From contig JACTVC010000016.1 of assembly GCA_018417955.1 (NCBI GenBank), forward strand, positions 496,001 to 560,000: DNA of 64,000 nucleotides. Reading direction: 5' to 3'. Shown here piece by piece: positions 11,179-22,526 of this stretch. This DNA is from Laccaria trichodermophora. Lineage: Eukaryota; Basidiomycota; Agaricomycetes; Agaricales; Hydnangiaceae. Each line of letters begins with the position of its first letter. Positions within the stretch are counted from its first letter, which is position 1. The notes beneath the pieces are model-generated. The model was not told where the DNA came from, did not search any database, and was given only the letters and a program-made list of their open reading frames with translations. The translations under genes were made by a program, and so were the position numbers.

Positions 11179-14100
11179 ATGAGCGGAGCGAACTTCTTTG
11201 CGGGCGCTCACCACTTCGTCGCCAACAACGGCACATTCATTGAAGCTAAGACTGTGAGTGTAATGTTCGCTAAAAGTATCTGTCAAGCAAGTTGACGGTG
11301 TTGGATCTGTTGCAGGTCAATATCCACAGCAATAAGACGACGGGGGTCATTCCCCTTCCGCCAAACCCAAGCACTCGGTTCACTGGGCGTACAGAAGTCA
11401 TTGTGAAACTCAAGACACATTTCTTTACCAACCCAAACAATGTAGTTCAGAAGAGAAAGGTCTTTTTGTTATATGGAATGGGGGGTATTGGAAAGACTCA
11501 GATTTGCTTGAGGTTTGTTGAGGAAATGTCTGACAGGTGAGTACCTATTGAATGCCAGTCTGACCCTACCTGAAGAATTGAACTGTTCCCAGCTTCTCTC
11601 ATGTTTTCTGGGTTGATGCATCCTCCTCAGGTACCATCATGCAGGCATTGAAGGGTCTTGGTCAGTCTTGTGGATTGGATGGCTCACCTGAGTCTGCTCT
11701 CTGGTGGATTGGCTCTCTGAAAGAGAATTACATCCTGATCTTTGATAATGCTGATGTCCTGTCACCTGCTGCACTGGAGGTGTATTTCCCACCTGGAGTG
11801 TGGGGAAACATTCTGATAACTAGTCGTAACTCTGCCATGATGACTCTGACTTTACCTCAGAATGCTCTTGAAGTGACTGAAATGGAAGAGAGGGATGCTA
11901 TTGAACTACTTCTGAAAGCTAGTTGCTTGGAATCATCCACATCAGATGTTCAAATCCAAGCTTCTAAGATTGTAACAGAGCTCTTCTGCTTTCCTCTTGC
12001 TATTGACCAAGCTGGCACTTATATTGCTTCTGGGGCCACCACTATTGGGGAGTACTTGGCAAAATATTCAGAGCATCGAAAAACATTATTCTCCCATCCT
12101 GAATTTACTGGAGCTTCTAAGTATAACAGAAGTGTCTATGAAACTTGGGAGCTATCGTACAAAGAAATTCAACAAAGAGCTCAATCAGGTGATCCTCATA
12201 AGGCCAATGCAGCTAAAAGTGCAAAGCTACTTCTAGAATTATTTCCTTTCTTCCATCATGAGGAAATATCTGAGGAAATTTTTTCTTATGCTGCCCTTCA
12301 AAAATATAAGAAAACTCCTACATCAAATTTACCTCTTGCCAGTTCACTGCTGGAGCGAAGACTACTCCCTCTTTCTGAGACAGGTACTTGGGATAATTTC
12401 ATTTTTAGAGAGGGAATTCGAATGTTACAGTCTTTTTCTTTAATCAAGAGGGGCCTATCTGATAATGCATATGCAATGCATGCACTGGTTCATACCTGGG
12501 GCAGGGACAGATTGACTTTGAGTCAGAGGAATAAATGTTGCTTAATGGTGTATGTCACATTGTCTTGTTCATTAAGATGGAATGCAGACCAGCCATATGG
12601 ATTCCAGAGGACCTTGGTAACACATGTGAGAGCAAATATGGAGTATTTCAAATCAGAAGGCAATCAAAATATTATCAGTTACATGGATGATGCTTATGCA
12701 AAATTTGGGAGGCTGTTGAGGGAGCAAGGATATCCAAAAGAAGCAGAAACCTTGGAGAATAAAGTTCTGGATGAAAGGAACAAAGTACTTGGAGTGGAAC
12801 ACCCAGATACAATTCATGCCATGGCAAATCTAGCATCTTCATATGGAACCCTGGGAAAAGACACAGAGGCAGAGACACTGAAGATCCAAGTTCTGGATGC
12901 AAGTAAGAGAATTCTTGGAGTGGAACACCCAGATACAATCACAGCCATGGCAAATCTAGCAGTATCATATTATAATCTGGGAAAGTACAAAGATGCAGAG
13001 ACACTGGGGAACCAAGTTCTGGATGCAAGGAAGAGAACTCTTGGAGTGGAACACCCAGATACAATCATTGCCATGGCAAATCTAGCATCTTCATATAGAA
13101 AACTGGGAAAATACACAGAGGCAGAGACACTGGATATCCAAGTTCTGGATGCAAGTAAGAGAATTCTTGGAGTGGAACACCCAAAAACAATCACAGCCAT
13201 GGCAAATCTAGCATCTTCATATGGAAAACTGGGAAAATACACAGAGGCAGAGACACTGGAGATCCAAGTTCTGGATGCAAATAAGAGAATTCTTGGAGTG
13301 GAACACCCAGACACAATCACAGCCATGGCAAATCTAGCATCTTCATATGTAAAACTGGGAAAATACACAGAGGCAGAGACACTGGATATCCAAGTTCTGG
13401 ATGCAAGTAAGAGAATTCTTGGAGTGGAACACCCAGATACAATCACAGCCATGGCAAATCTAGCATCTTCATATAGAAAGTTGGGAAAATACACAGAAGC
13501 AGAGACACTGAAGATCCAAGTTCTGGATGCAAGTAAGAGAATTCTTGGAGTGGAACACCCAGACACAATCATTGCCATGGCAAATCTAGCATCTTCATAT
13601 AGAAAACTGGGAAAATACACAGAGGCAGAGACACTGGATATCCAAGTTCTGGATGCAAGTAAGAGAATTCTTGGAGTGGAACACCCAAAAACAATCACAG
13701 CCATGGCAAATCTAGCAGTATCATATTATAATCTGGGAAAGTACAAAGATGCAGAGACACTGGAGATCCAAGTTCTGGATGCAAATAAGAGAATTCTTGG
13801 AGTGGAACACCCAGACACAATCATTGCCATGGCAAATTTAGCATCTTCATATAGAAAACTGGGAAAATACACAGAGGCAGAGACACTGGGAATCCAAGTT
13901 CTGGATGCAAGTAAGAGAATTCTTGGAGTGGAACATCCAGAAACAATCACAGCCATGGCAAATCTAGCATCTTCATATAGAAAGTTAGGAAAATTCACAG
14001 AGGCAGAGACACTGGATATCCAAGTTCTGGATGCAAATAAGAGAATTCTTGGAGTGGAACACCCAGACACAATTGAAGCCATGGAAAACTTAGAAACCAC

Positions 14101-14272
14101 CCTGACAAGTCTGGGAAAGTACAAAGAGGCAGAGAGGCAGGTTATCCAAGCTCAGGAAGTTGAGAGCAGAGTTATTGGAGCAACATCCCATTATGAAAAT
14201 GCCTCTATGGCTAATGTCCAAGAAACTGAGGAGACTTTAACAATGAATTTTGACAAAAAAGGTGTGTACTAA
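11179..14272 (+). CDS. STAND/NLR-like protein: NB-ARC/NACHT-type NTPase with kinesin-light-chain TPR array
   Basis: The model is join(11179-11253, 11316-11536, 11593-14272), about 991 residues; both introns (62 and 56 nt) start GTGAGT and end CAG, and the frame is continuous. After a short N-terminal segment comes a P-loop NTPase: GMGGIGKTQ at residues ~79-87, a Walker B-like YILIFDNADV at ~145-154, and a CFPLAIDQAG motif like the GLPLA of NB-ARC proteins. Residues ~498-959 are 11 tandem 42-residue TPR units opening LGVEHPDTI. Proteins of this build are signal-transducing NTPases that oligomerise on ligand binding, and in fungi they are linked to non-self recognition and cell-death control. 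There is no large effector domain at the N-terminus. The start is the first ATG in frame with the upstream exon. The P/hAT-like transposon ends just upstream. Confidence 0.85.
12788..14173 (+). repeat. Tandem 126-bp repeat array encoding 11 TPR units
   Basis: Eleven in-frame 126-bp units run without spacers. Units 1-10 are very alike at both DNA and protein level; for example LGVEHPDTITAMANL recurs with only one or two changes. Unit 11 is diverged (MENLETTLTSLGKYKEAER). Two sub-types alternate (SYRKLGKYTEAE and SYYNLGKYKDAE), and units 2 and 8 share the second type, which points to block duplication or gene conversion. Confidence 0.95.
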
Positions 14273-15295
14273 GATTAATTATTCTTGTAAACTATCCCTC
14301 ATATTTATCTGACTAGTGTCCTCTTTGTCTAATTTTGTAAAGAAAACTTCAAAAATTATGTCTAAAATAGCACATTCATTTCATAAGGAGAAAGCCCCCA
14401 ATGCCAACTTTAGAGGAAATAATTCTTAATTCTCATATCACAATTATTCCATGCTTCTTAGTATTATTCCATGTTGTAACAATGTCTTGATATACTGTTC
14501 AGTATGTTGAATGGAATATTTTTGTGTAACTGTTTTGATTGATATTGCAAGTATCTTAAAACTGTTTCATAATATGTCTTCCCCTGCATTGACTGCTGCA
14601 CCTTTATTGAAAGACTTATGTGAGCTATAGTGTCATAAACCATCCCACACCCATGCCCATGCCAAGACATCCCTAAGATGAACCCTTCACCATGATGCCT
14701 TGTTTCTCCATACCAACCCTTTATTGTCTCATTACCTTGTGATTCCTTGTTCTCTTGTCTCTTCCCATCCTTATTGTACTTATTGTTCTTCCTTGGTTGC
14801 CTTGGTATCCTTCCCTTAGGTATTTAGGTAGCTTGTCATGTACTCACTACCTCATCCTTGATCTTTTTGTTCCCTTTGCATATTTTCGAGTCTCCAACTC
14901 TGAGCCTATGCTACCTTCATCTCTGACAGACTTAACTCCGTTCCTTTCAGTCTTAGAGCTCAACTCCATGCTTCCCTGCTTCTCAGCCTTAGCTCTGTAC
15001 ACTTATGCTCCTGGACCTAACTCCATACAATGACTCTATTACAGACCTCATCCTCTTCCAGTCTAGTAACTACTGGTGGTATCTATGTTGACCCCTACCT
15101 TGCCTCTCACCCTATCCAAGGAATAGGATGGATCCTAACAATGCCACTTTAAGATACCCTGTAGATGTTGTCCTGTAGAAATGGACCTCATGAACCATTC
15201 AATTTGTCTAAGTCCATTGAAACTCTGACATTTGGTCCACCTCATAAACAAACACCATGCAAACACTCTCCTCACCACCACCACCACCACCATCC
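14273..15295. other. AT-rich intergenic region without a recognisable gene
   Basis: This is the 3' flank of the NLR-like gene. It holds short T-rich stretches and a (CCA)n microsatellite near 15272-15290. Open frames here are short and of unnatural composition. I see no RNA gene. Confidence 0.5.
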
Positions 15296-15400
15296 TCATC
15301 ACACCTTAAACAAGGGATGATCAGGCAGTTAAGCAAAGTCATTGACAGATTCTGGGACAAATTGATCATTTTTTCACCTTTTATGCAATTAAAACAGACC

Positions 15401-16087
15401 TACAGATGAGTGCAAAGAGAATGAAGGTTGGGTCATTTTCTGGTTCTTTCTAAGAATCTATTGTACCTCAAATGTATTTGTGTATTCTTTTACATTATGT
15501 AGTTGTGTTGCACTTCCCTTGGTATGGACTAATTTCAGTGAAAGCTGGAGCCTTGAGAAGGTTTTTATTCTGGAGGCCATTTTTGGCATCTGAAAAAAAG
15601 AAAATTGTGCTAACTGAACTGGGGAGGTAGCCAGAACATACCTCTGGTCAACCTAAATAAGCCTATCAAAGAATTAGTTAAAAATACTGAGCAGTTATGC
15701 TTGTAGAGCCTCCAGAAAATGGTCATTTTGTGCTATTTTGGTCATTTTTGGCCTGTTTTAGACAATACAAGTCATTTTTCAAAGCCTCTACAGACCTAAC
15801 CACTCAGTATTTTTGACTGATTCTTTGATAGGCTCATTCAGGTTGACCAGAGGTATGTTCTAGCTACCTCCTCAGTTAGCACATATTTTTTTTTCAGATG
15901 CCAAAAATGGCCTCCAGAATAAAAACCTTCTCAAGGCTCCAGCTTTCACTGTAATTAGTCCATACCAAGGGAAGTGCAACACAACTACATAATGTAAAAG
16001 AATACACAAATACATTTGAGGTACAATAGATTCTTAGAAAGAACCAGAAAATGACCCAACCTTCATTCTTTTTGCACTCCTCTGTAT
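15401..16087. mobile_element. Foldback (palindromic) element
   Basis: Two arms of about 320-330 bp (15401-15728 and 15769-16087) are reverse complements with few differences. They are separated by a loop of about 40 bases. No coding capacity is seen. It resembles foldback-type MITEs; target duplications were not clear. Confidence 0.75.
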
Positions 16088-16308
16088 GGGATTTTTTTTT
16101 TCATTTTGACAGTGTGTTTGCCTATTGTGTGAAGGTGACATCCAAATGTAAAAAAATTGTTGTTACTATTTTCAAAATGTGTTGTAAGGTATATCCACAG
16201 GACAAAAGGCTGTTAAGAATTAAAATTTGTAAATGAAATGGATTTCAGGAACAATACAGTTTGTCTCTTTGGCATGAGGCAAAACTTTAATTTTTAGCAA
16301 ACACTTCA

Positions 16309-16931
16309 CCTAAGGTAGGGGACATCCATCTCTCTCCAACATCACATGCAAGGGTGTGACATCTCCATTTTGAGCAGCAGTTATACAAAAATGCATCTAA
16401 AACATTCCTACAACAATTAGATACAAATCAGAAACCAGGAGTTTGTGCTGAAATAGGTTGTGAACCAACACAAAAAGAAAAAAAATGTGTAAAAATGTGT
16501 TGCACCCAAATCATATCAAAAATACATTTGGGCATTTAGATTAGTGGCGCATCATGTTGAAATCAACAGAATTTCCCTGGACACACCAGAAATACAGTGA
16601 AACACAAAAGGCTCACCCAGAAAAGGTCAAAGAACCTTCAGAGAGGCTCTAAAAGGAATAGAGGACCTGAAAGATTGAAAAAGAGAAGAGAGTGGCACCT
16701 ACTTTGTGCATATTTTTGTATTTTGCATACCATTCCATGAGATCAAAATCCTTGCTTCTATGACTTTGTATATAGCTTTCTAACAACAATTATAACAATC
16801 TCCTGGGAGCCAATTTTGAATTTCTACTCTAGAGTCCCATATCTTCCATCTTCCAGTCCCTGTGAATATAAAAGGAGCATTATTGTAACAGCATGTGATG
16901 TTGGAGAGAGATGGATGTCCCCTACCTTAGG
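16309..16931. mobile_element. MITE with perfect 41-bp terminal inverted repeats
   Basis: The left end (16309-16349) and right end (16891-16931) are perfect inverted repeats beginning CCTAAGGTAGGGGACATCC. The 623-bp element has no coding potential. A related sequence, CCTAAGGTAGG, occurs at about 17162 beside the broken DDE transposase, so the MITE may be a non-autonomous relative of that element. Confidence 0.8.
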
Positions 16932-17156
16932 GAACAGAGTTGCAGACAAATTTAAACAATAAGCATATAAATTGTTTTTATTCCATCAGCCCCCTTGAAC
17001 AATTAGTGAATATACTGTCAAAATAAAAATTGTCCCATTAATCTCATCTAATTACATACAAGATGCAAAAATGATAAATTTGTTAAGGAATCTGTCCAAT
17101 GCTTTGCTTAACTGCCTGATTGTCTCTTGTTTGAAGTGTCGCTGTCACCACTTGGT
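16932..17156. other. Spacer between MITE and DDE transposase remnant
   Basis: AT-rich sequence that contains the right-hand inverted copy described at 15296-17141. No gene is visible. Confidence 0.4.
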
Positions 17157-19949
17157 CACCACCCTAAGGTAGGTGTCAACCACAAATGATAAATATCATG
17201 TGAAGTGACTTCTGTGACCAAAGGGGGGGGACCATAATTAGAAAGTAGATAAGAATCCATTGATATTCTTAGATCCAGGTCAAAGTCAAGACATTTCCCA
17301 AATGAGAACTCTTCTTTACCCAAGTACAAACATTGTGCCAAAATTTCACCTTTATCAGTCCAGCCGATGAGAAGTAATTTCCCTCCGAAAGTTGGATTGT
17401 CAAAATATGCCCACACCATGTCAGCGATGGGAATCAGAAGTATTCCAGAGTGCTGTTAAGTTACTTTATTCTCATCAAGTTCTTTCAGAAGCTTATTTAG
17501 GTCTGGAAGCACGTGATGGCCTTGGTATTTCTGCAATGCCCATGCAGCTTGCTTTCTGTTCAGTCCTTTGTTGTATGCATCCATGAATTATTGAGACTGA
17601 ATGGCAAATTTTCTCATCATGTGTAAAGGAACTTCAGCAAGTGCCTTGAGGGTGTTGGTCTCAAAATCCTCTTTATGTGAGGAAGGTGGGTAAGTCTGGT
17701 AGACACTTTTCGCATGGCCCCAACATTGCTTGATGAAGTTAAGCTCACAGTGGAACTTGGGCAGGAATATTACTTCAACTCCTCAGGCTCGGCACAACAT
17801 TTCGAGCAATGATTCTGCTTGGGTGAAATCTGGCTGGTTATATAAAATGCAACACATGCAACATTTTGTTTCCCCAGGTGCGCATTTAAACTTGTTGCTT
17901 TGTGCTAGCAACTTTTTCCCCTTTGAGTCACACAGGTCAGAGTCTGTAAAGCCTCATTCCTGGAGGATAGCCTCCATGCCTTTGAAAACTCCTTGTAAAT
18001 CTGGATTAGGGTCATCCATTGGATAATAGAGAGATTGAGGTCTGCCATCCTCAAATTGTGTGTCTCTCATTTTGATCTTGATTTTTCTGACAGTCCCATC
18101 CAGGTGATAGACAAGTTTGCCAGTAGCAGGATTACACTCAGACACCTCGATTCCCCAGTTTGAACCCAGCTTTGGCATATTTTTTGGCACATCCAGTTTG
18201 TTTATCAGGATTGTTGCATGGCCTTATGCTTCTCACCCTTGAAGCCCTCAACAGGCATCAGTCCTGCCTTCTTTTTTTTTTGCACATATAGGCAGTTGTG
18301 AAGTGTTCACTCTGAACTTCTCACATAGCTGAAGCCAAGAGGGAAGGAGGAGGCAAGAATGGGTGGATCTGGGATCAACACCCATAAGTGAGCAATAAGC
18401 AGTTACAAGATACTCAGCTGGCCCAACATGATTATGCATACTGTAGGAAGTACAGATATACAAAGCACTACATGTAGTGCAAGAGGATGGCAAGACTGCT
18501 GACAAGATGGTGGTTCAAGACAAAAGATCAATATATTATGTAAGATATCCAAATCTAGCTATATACCACTGTTTGACTATGGCCTCTGGGCATTCCCTTC
18601 CAATCCTATATCACAGCAGTGGATGACCAGCTCATGAATGTCAGAGACCACTGCAAGGACACTTGTCTTCCGTTTTGCCTGACCTGTGTTATATTTTGCT
18701 CCTATCGCAAATGCTAGGCAATTTAGTGCTGTGCCAGCCATGGATAAGACTCAAAACCAACAACTCCCTATTAGCATTGCCTTCATGTGGGATAAAAATG
18801 TTGAAGTGTCAGCATAGACATTCATATACCCATGCACCAAGACACAACTTCACAGTATATCGTTTCTTTTGGCACATTTCTAGCAGAAAGGCTGTCCTCA
18901 GTGTGCTTCAGGTGAGTGGTCACATTGTCATAAATCAGGACATGGTCGTAATCAGGGTAATACTTTTCTAGGATATCAATTGCTTCCTTTGCTTGGTCAA
19001 GAATATCAGGATTTGTGAAGTAGCCATCTTGGTTTTTCCCTGGCCTGAAGACTCATTGTGCTGATAGCTTTCCATCAGGTGAGAGGAGCCACCCAAAATC
19101 TGCAGAGACAAAATCGGCAATCATGAGCAAAGCACCTTCCCCTTTTGCATAAGGTTTAGCACTCACGCCTTTGTGATACCAGCTGTTCTTACAGCGATCA
19201 TGTGCATAGAAGATGGATTCATCATGAAACCAGACGATCACATGTCATTGGCCAGTGGGAGGTAAGTGTTCTTTCATATCCTTATCCCAGGATGCTAACC
19301 AGTCCGAAATCTTTTGCCATTTTGGAAGGAAGACCTTTTGCCAGTAAGCCACAACATCCTCTCTTTCATGACCATCAACATACTGCCCTTTAGGGGTGTA
19401 CTGGAACCAATAACCCAGTGCATGAAAGTACCTGCAAGTGGTTTTGTGGCTGATATCTCACTCAATCCCATATTTTTCCTTGATATCAGCATGATGAAGG
19501 AAATCCATCAATTTTTTAGCCATGATTTTGTTTCCAGAAACAAGAGGTAAATGTTGATTTTGTTAATGATTGTCTTGTCAATGAGGAGGGACTCATTCCA
19601 GTCACCATAAGGATTTACAGGGAGAATTCTCTGATCTTGTTACAAACTCTTTTTCTTCATACATAAACACGTGCAGACACTTACATATTCCTAAGACACA
19701 TCTAGACTATACTGGACAGTTCTAGATACACATTCCAGGCCTCATTCCTTTTATCATATGACTTCTCATTATGGTATGACTTCTTATTATGGTACAACTA
19801 TGCATCATACCACTTTTATATTAGATTATTTTATATTGTACCATCTTTTAGATATCATATGATACTCTTCCTTTTTGATTAGTATACAGTGACTAGGCAA
19901 AAGTCTTGCACTACACATATAATTCTATATCCTCTCCAAGTATAAGGGA

Positions 19950-20502
19950 ATAGTTACCATATATATATGGTAATATACAGATATTTTATATACATCTTTG
20001 GCATGAATATGAGATCTGGATCTCATGCCCTGCTCCATGTAGGAAAAAGTGAAAAAACTGGGGTTTTTAGAGTTTTACAGATACTTCATGTGAGGGTCTG
20101 AAAAAATGTGAAGAATTAAGTACTTGCTAACCCAAGTATACAGCACTTTGGATCATATCAATTGGATTAGCAGTTGTTGAGATATAGGTGTAAGAAAAGG
20201 GCTTGTTTTGGCCAAATGTGGTGAAATAGTCCATATTTCACCAAAACAAGCCCTTTTCTTACATCTATATCTCAACAACTGTTGATCCAATTGATATGAT
20301 TCAAAGTGCTGTATACTTGGGTTAGCAAGTACTTAATTCTTCACATTTTTTCAGACCCTCACATGAAGTATCTGTAAAACTCTAAAAACCCCAGTTTTTT
20401 CACTTTTTCCTACATGGAGCAGGGCATGAGATCCAGATCTCATATTCATGTCAAAGATGTATATAGGATATCTGTATATTACCATATATATATGGTAACT
20501 AT
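19950..20502. mobile_element. Near-perfect 553-bp hairpin (foldback MITE)
   Basis: The whole interval is one long inverted repeat centred near 20226 with almost no loop. Each outer end carries a smaller palindrome, TTACCATATATATATGGTAA. Differences between the arms are few, so it is probably young or structurally conserved. No coding capacity is present. Confidence 0.85.
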
Positions 20503-20854
20503 GAGGTCTTTATTGTCCCCCACTGATTCCTGCAGGATTCCTGAGGATTCTTGCACAGTCCCAGGACTGAGTATTGGCTGATGTACCAGCCAATTTTTTC
20601 AGTCCTGTGGGGGTCCATTCCTGAGGACTGAAGACAGTCCTGAGGATTTTCAGACAGGACTAGTCCCAGGATTGATGCATGTGATGAGTCACATGACCCA
20701 CAAACATGTGCTTGGAATGCATCACATGATGTGATGCATCCTGTGCACATGTTTGTTGATGATGGTTCTCATATGTGACACGTCATGTCACCTCTCTCTT
20801 TCATCACCACCCACCACCACTTGCCCACGACGACAACGACAACGACGGCCACAA

Positions 20855-20861
20855 CAGACAA

Positions 20862-20905
<44 letters not shown>

Positions 20906-20912
20906 ACAACAG
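20855..20912. repeat. (CAA)n microsatellite
   Basis: An almost uninterrupted run of CAA triplets lies inside the TIR element. Confidence 0.95.
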
Positions 20913-21574
20913 TGGTGGTGCCCCACAAACGGCACCACCACCAAACAGCTGATGTGGCACACCCATCTGGGTGTGCTGCGTTGATGGTGATTTTCTCGAT
21001 GACGAACGCCCACAGCCCCACAACGAGGGACGACAACCCCACCACCACCACACACCACCACAACAGCCTACCCACCAACGCTGACTGCAACGGTGAAGAA
21101 CGGAAATGGCGGTGGCACCCAACAAACGGCGCCACCACCTAACCGCTGACATGGCATGCCCATCTGGGTATGCCATGTTGATGGCGACTTTTTCGACAAC
21201 GAACGGGACCCCACGATGAGCGACCACATCCACACCACCACCCCTTCCGCTACCACCCACGAACAACGAGCACCCACAGACAACGAGCACCCATGGACAA
21301 CGACGACAACCCCACACACAGACAATGACAACCCCATACCCGCGAACGATGAGTGCCCACAGACAACAACCACCCACGAGCGCACACAGATGACAACGAG
21401 CCCCCCATGTACGACGATGCCCACGCACGGACGACGACCCCCCATGCATGAACAACGAGCGCCCACGGACACGAGTACCCACAGACAGACACGACCCCCC
21501 CACCACTGCCGACGAATGGCGAACAAGGCCGCCACCGACGAGCTGCAATGAGTGCCCACCCCCAGTATGTCCCC

Positions 21575-21870
21575 CCTCCCTTTCTATCCTTCCTTCCTGT
21601 CTGTCCCCCCCTCCCTGTCTGTCCTCCCTCCCTGTCCCCCCTCCCTGTCTGTCCTCTCTTCCTGTCTGTCCCCCCTCTCTGTCTGTCCTCCTGCCCTGTC
21701 TGTCCTCCCTCCCTGTCTGTCCCCACTCCCTGTCTGTCCCCATTTCTGTCTGTCCCCCTTTCCTCTCTATCTCCCTTCCTCTCTATCTCCCTTCCTGTCT
21801 GTTCTCCCTTTCCTGTCCTCCTTCCTACCCCTGTCTGTACCCCCCTTCCTGTCTGTCCCTCCTCCCCCTC
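21575..21870. repeat. CCCTGTCTGTCC-type minisatellite
   Basis: Imperfect tandem repeats of a pyrimidine-rich word (CTCCCTGTCTGTCC and variants) form the right part of the TIR element. The plus strand is almost pure C and T with occasional G. Confidence 0.95.
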
Positions 21871-22204
21871 CCTTTAATATACTTGTAAAGTAATTTTGAT
21901 GTCATTTAAAATAGAATTAAATTCTACTATGTACTGATATATGAATGCTTTAAGGATGGAAATAGAGTTAAGTCCATTGAGGAAGTTAGAGGAAGTGTTT
22001 AAAGATGTCACAGATGGTTAAATGTCATGTAGTCCTCAGGAATCCTGAGGACTTGACAGAATTTTTCTGCTAAAACTCAGATTTGCCAAAATTATGGTGT
22101 AGTCCTGCAGGAATCCTCAGGAATCCTGTGAGTCCTGCAGGATTCTGTGGGGGACTGATAAGTACTGACTCCTTCACCAGGACGTGCTTCAAATTCTTGG
22201 GCAT

Positions 22205-22526
22205 TTTCAAAGGTGAGCACTGAGCTGTTGTTTCATTGAGATTGGCCAGTCAAGAGGGCACAGTTCGCCGCTGAGGATCCAGGAGCACTCAGCGGTCAAA
22301 TCAGCAGTACGTGCAACAGTTTGTTTGACATGAGCACCACAAGTCAGTTAAGTCAATGTGACAGGTGCAAGAAATCAGTGCTTAGCTTGCACTTAGCCTG
22401 GATGCAAACAAACCTTACTTTATTGTTCCATCACTGCAAAACTCAACAAAACCTTAAAAGAAGTGGGCCAATAAGGTGTTTCTTTAATAATAACATGAGT
22501 TGCTCATGAATGCATTACCATTTTGA
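22205..22526. other. Short unannotated spacer left of the Plavaka-type element
   Basis: It may contain 5' flanking DNA of the broken DDE transposase. No intact gene or RNA was seen. Confidence 0.4.

Larger units (their letters stand above)
15296..17141. repeat. Region bounded by inverted copies of a transposase-like 3' segment
   Basis: About 75 bp at 15296-15371 (plus strand) and 17066-17141 (minus strand) are inverted copies of each other, sharing ATCAGGCAGTTAAGCAAAG. Conceptual translation of the two gives related peptides around IRQLSK. The foldback at 15401-16087 and the MITE at 16309-16931 lie between them. It may be a composite element or an inverted duplication of one transposon end. 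Confidence 0.5.
20515..22155. mobile_element. TIR element with minisatellite core
   Basis: The left end reads GTCCCCCACTGATTCCTGC and the inverted right end GTCCCCCACAGAATCCTGC. Both subterminal regions repeat CCTGAGGATTCC-type words. The interior is simple sequence plus two diverged copies of a unit of about 185 bp (near 20945 and 21140). The long open frames across the interior come from repeat composition and are not called as genes. No clear target duplication was found. Confidence 0.6.
17157..22204 (-). pseudogene. Broken DDE-superfamily transposase, interrupted by nested elements
   Basis: The main coding remnant is about 19650-17430 on the minus strand. Ordered motifs from the N-terminal side are NPYGDWNESLLIDK, GQYVDGHEREDVV, VIVWFHDESIFYAHDRCKN (first catalytic Asp), LIYDNVTTHLK (second Asp) and HCELNFIKQCWGHAK (Glu region). 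These match a DDE endonuclease family common in mushroom genomes. Several in-frame stops break it, for example just before HVIVW and after DGKLSAQ. A possible N-terminal start lies at 22204-22202 (MPKNLKHVLVKESV). If so, the gene has been split by the hairpin at 19950-20502 and the TIR element at 20515-22155. A sequence resembling the MITE end lies near 17162. Confidence 0.75.

Noticed and set aside
12675..14124. Long minus-strand frames opposite the TPR array
   Set aside because: They are antisense shadows of the 126-bp repeat, which lacks stops on both strands; the plus-strand frame has domain logic and splice sites.
14755..15033. Hydrophobic plus-strand frame of 92 codons
   Set aside because: T-rich DNA yields Leu/Phe/Ser/Pro-rich peptides by composition alone; no conservation or splice evidence.
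20769..21743. Long minus-strand open frame of about 324 codons
   Set aside because: It runs through microsatellite and minisatellite DNA, consists of repeated GG/TG-derived residues, and overlaps equally long frames on both strands.
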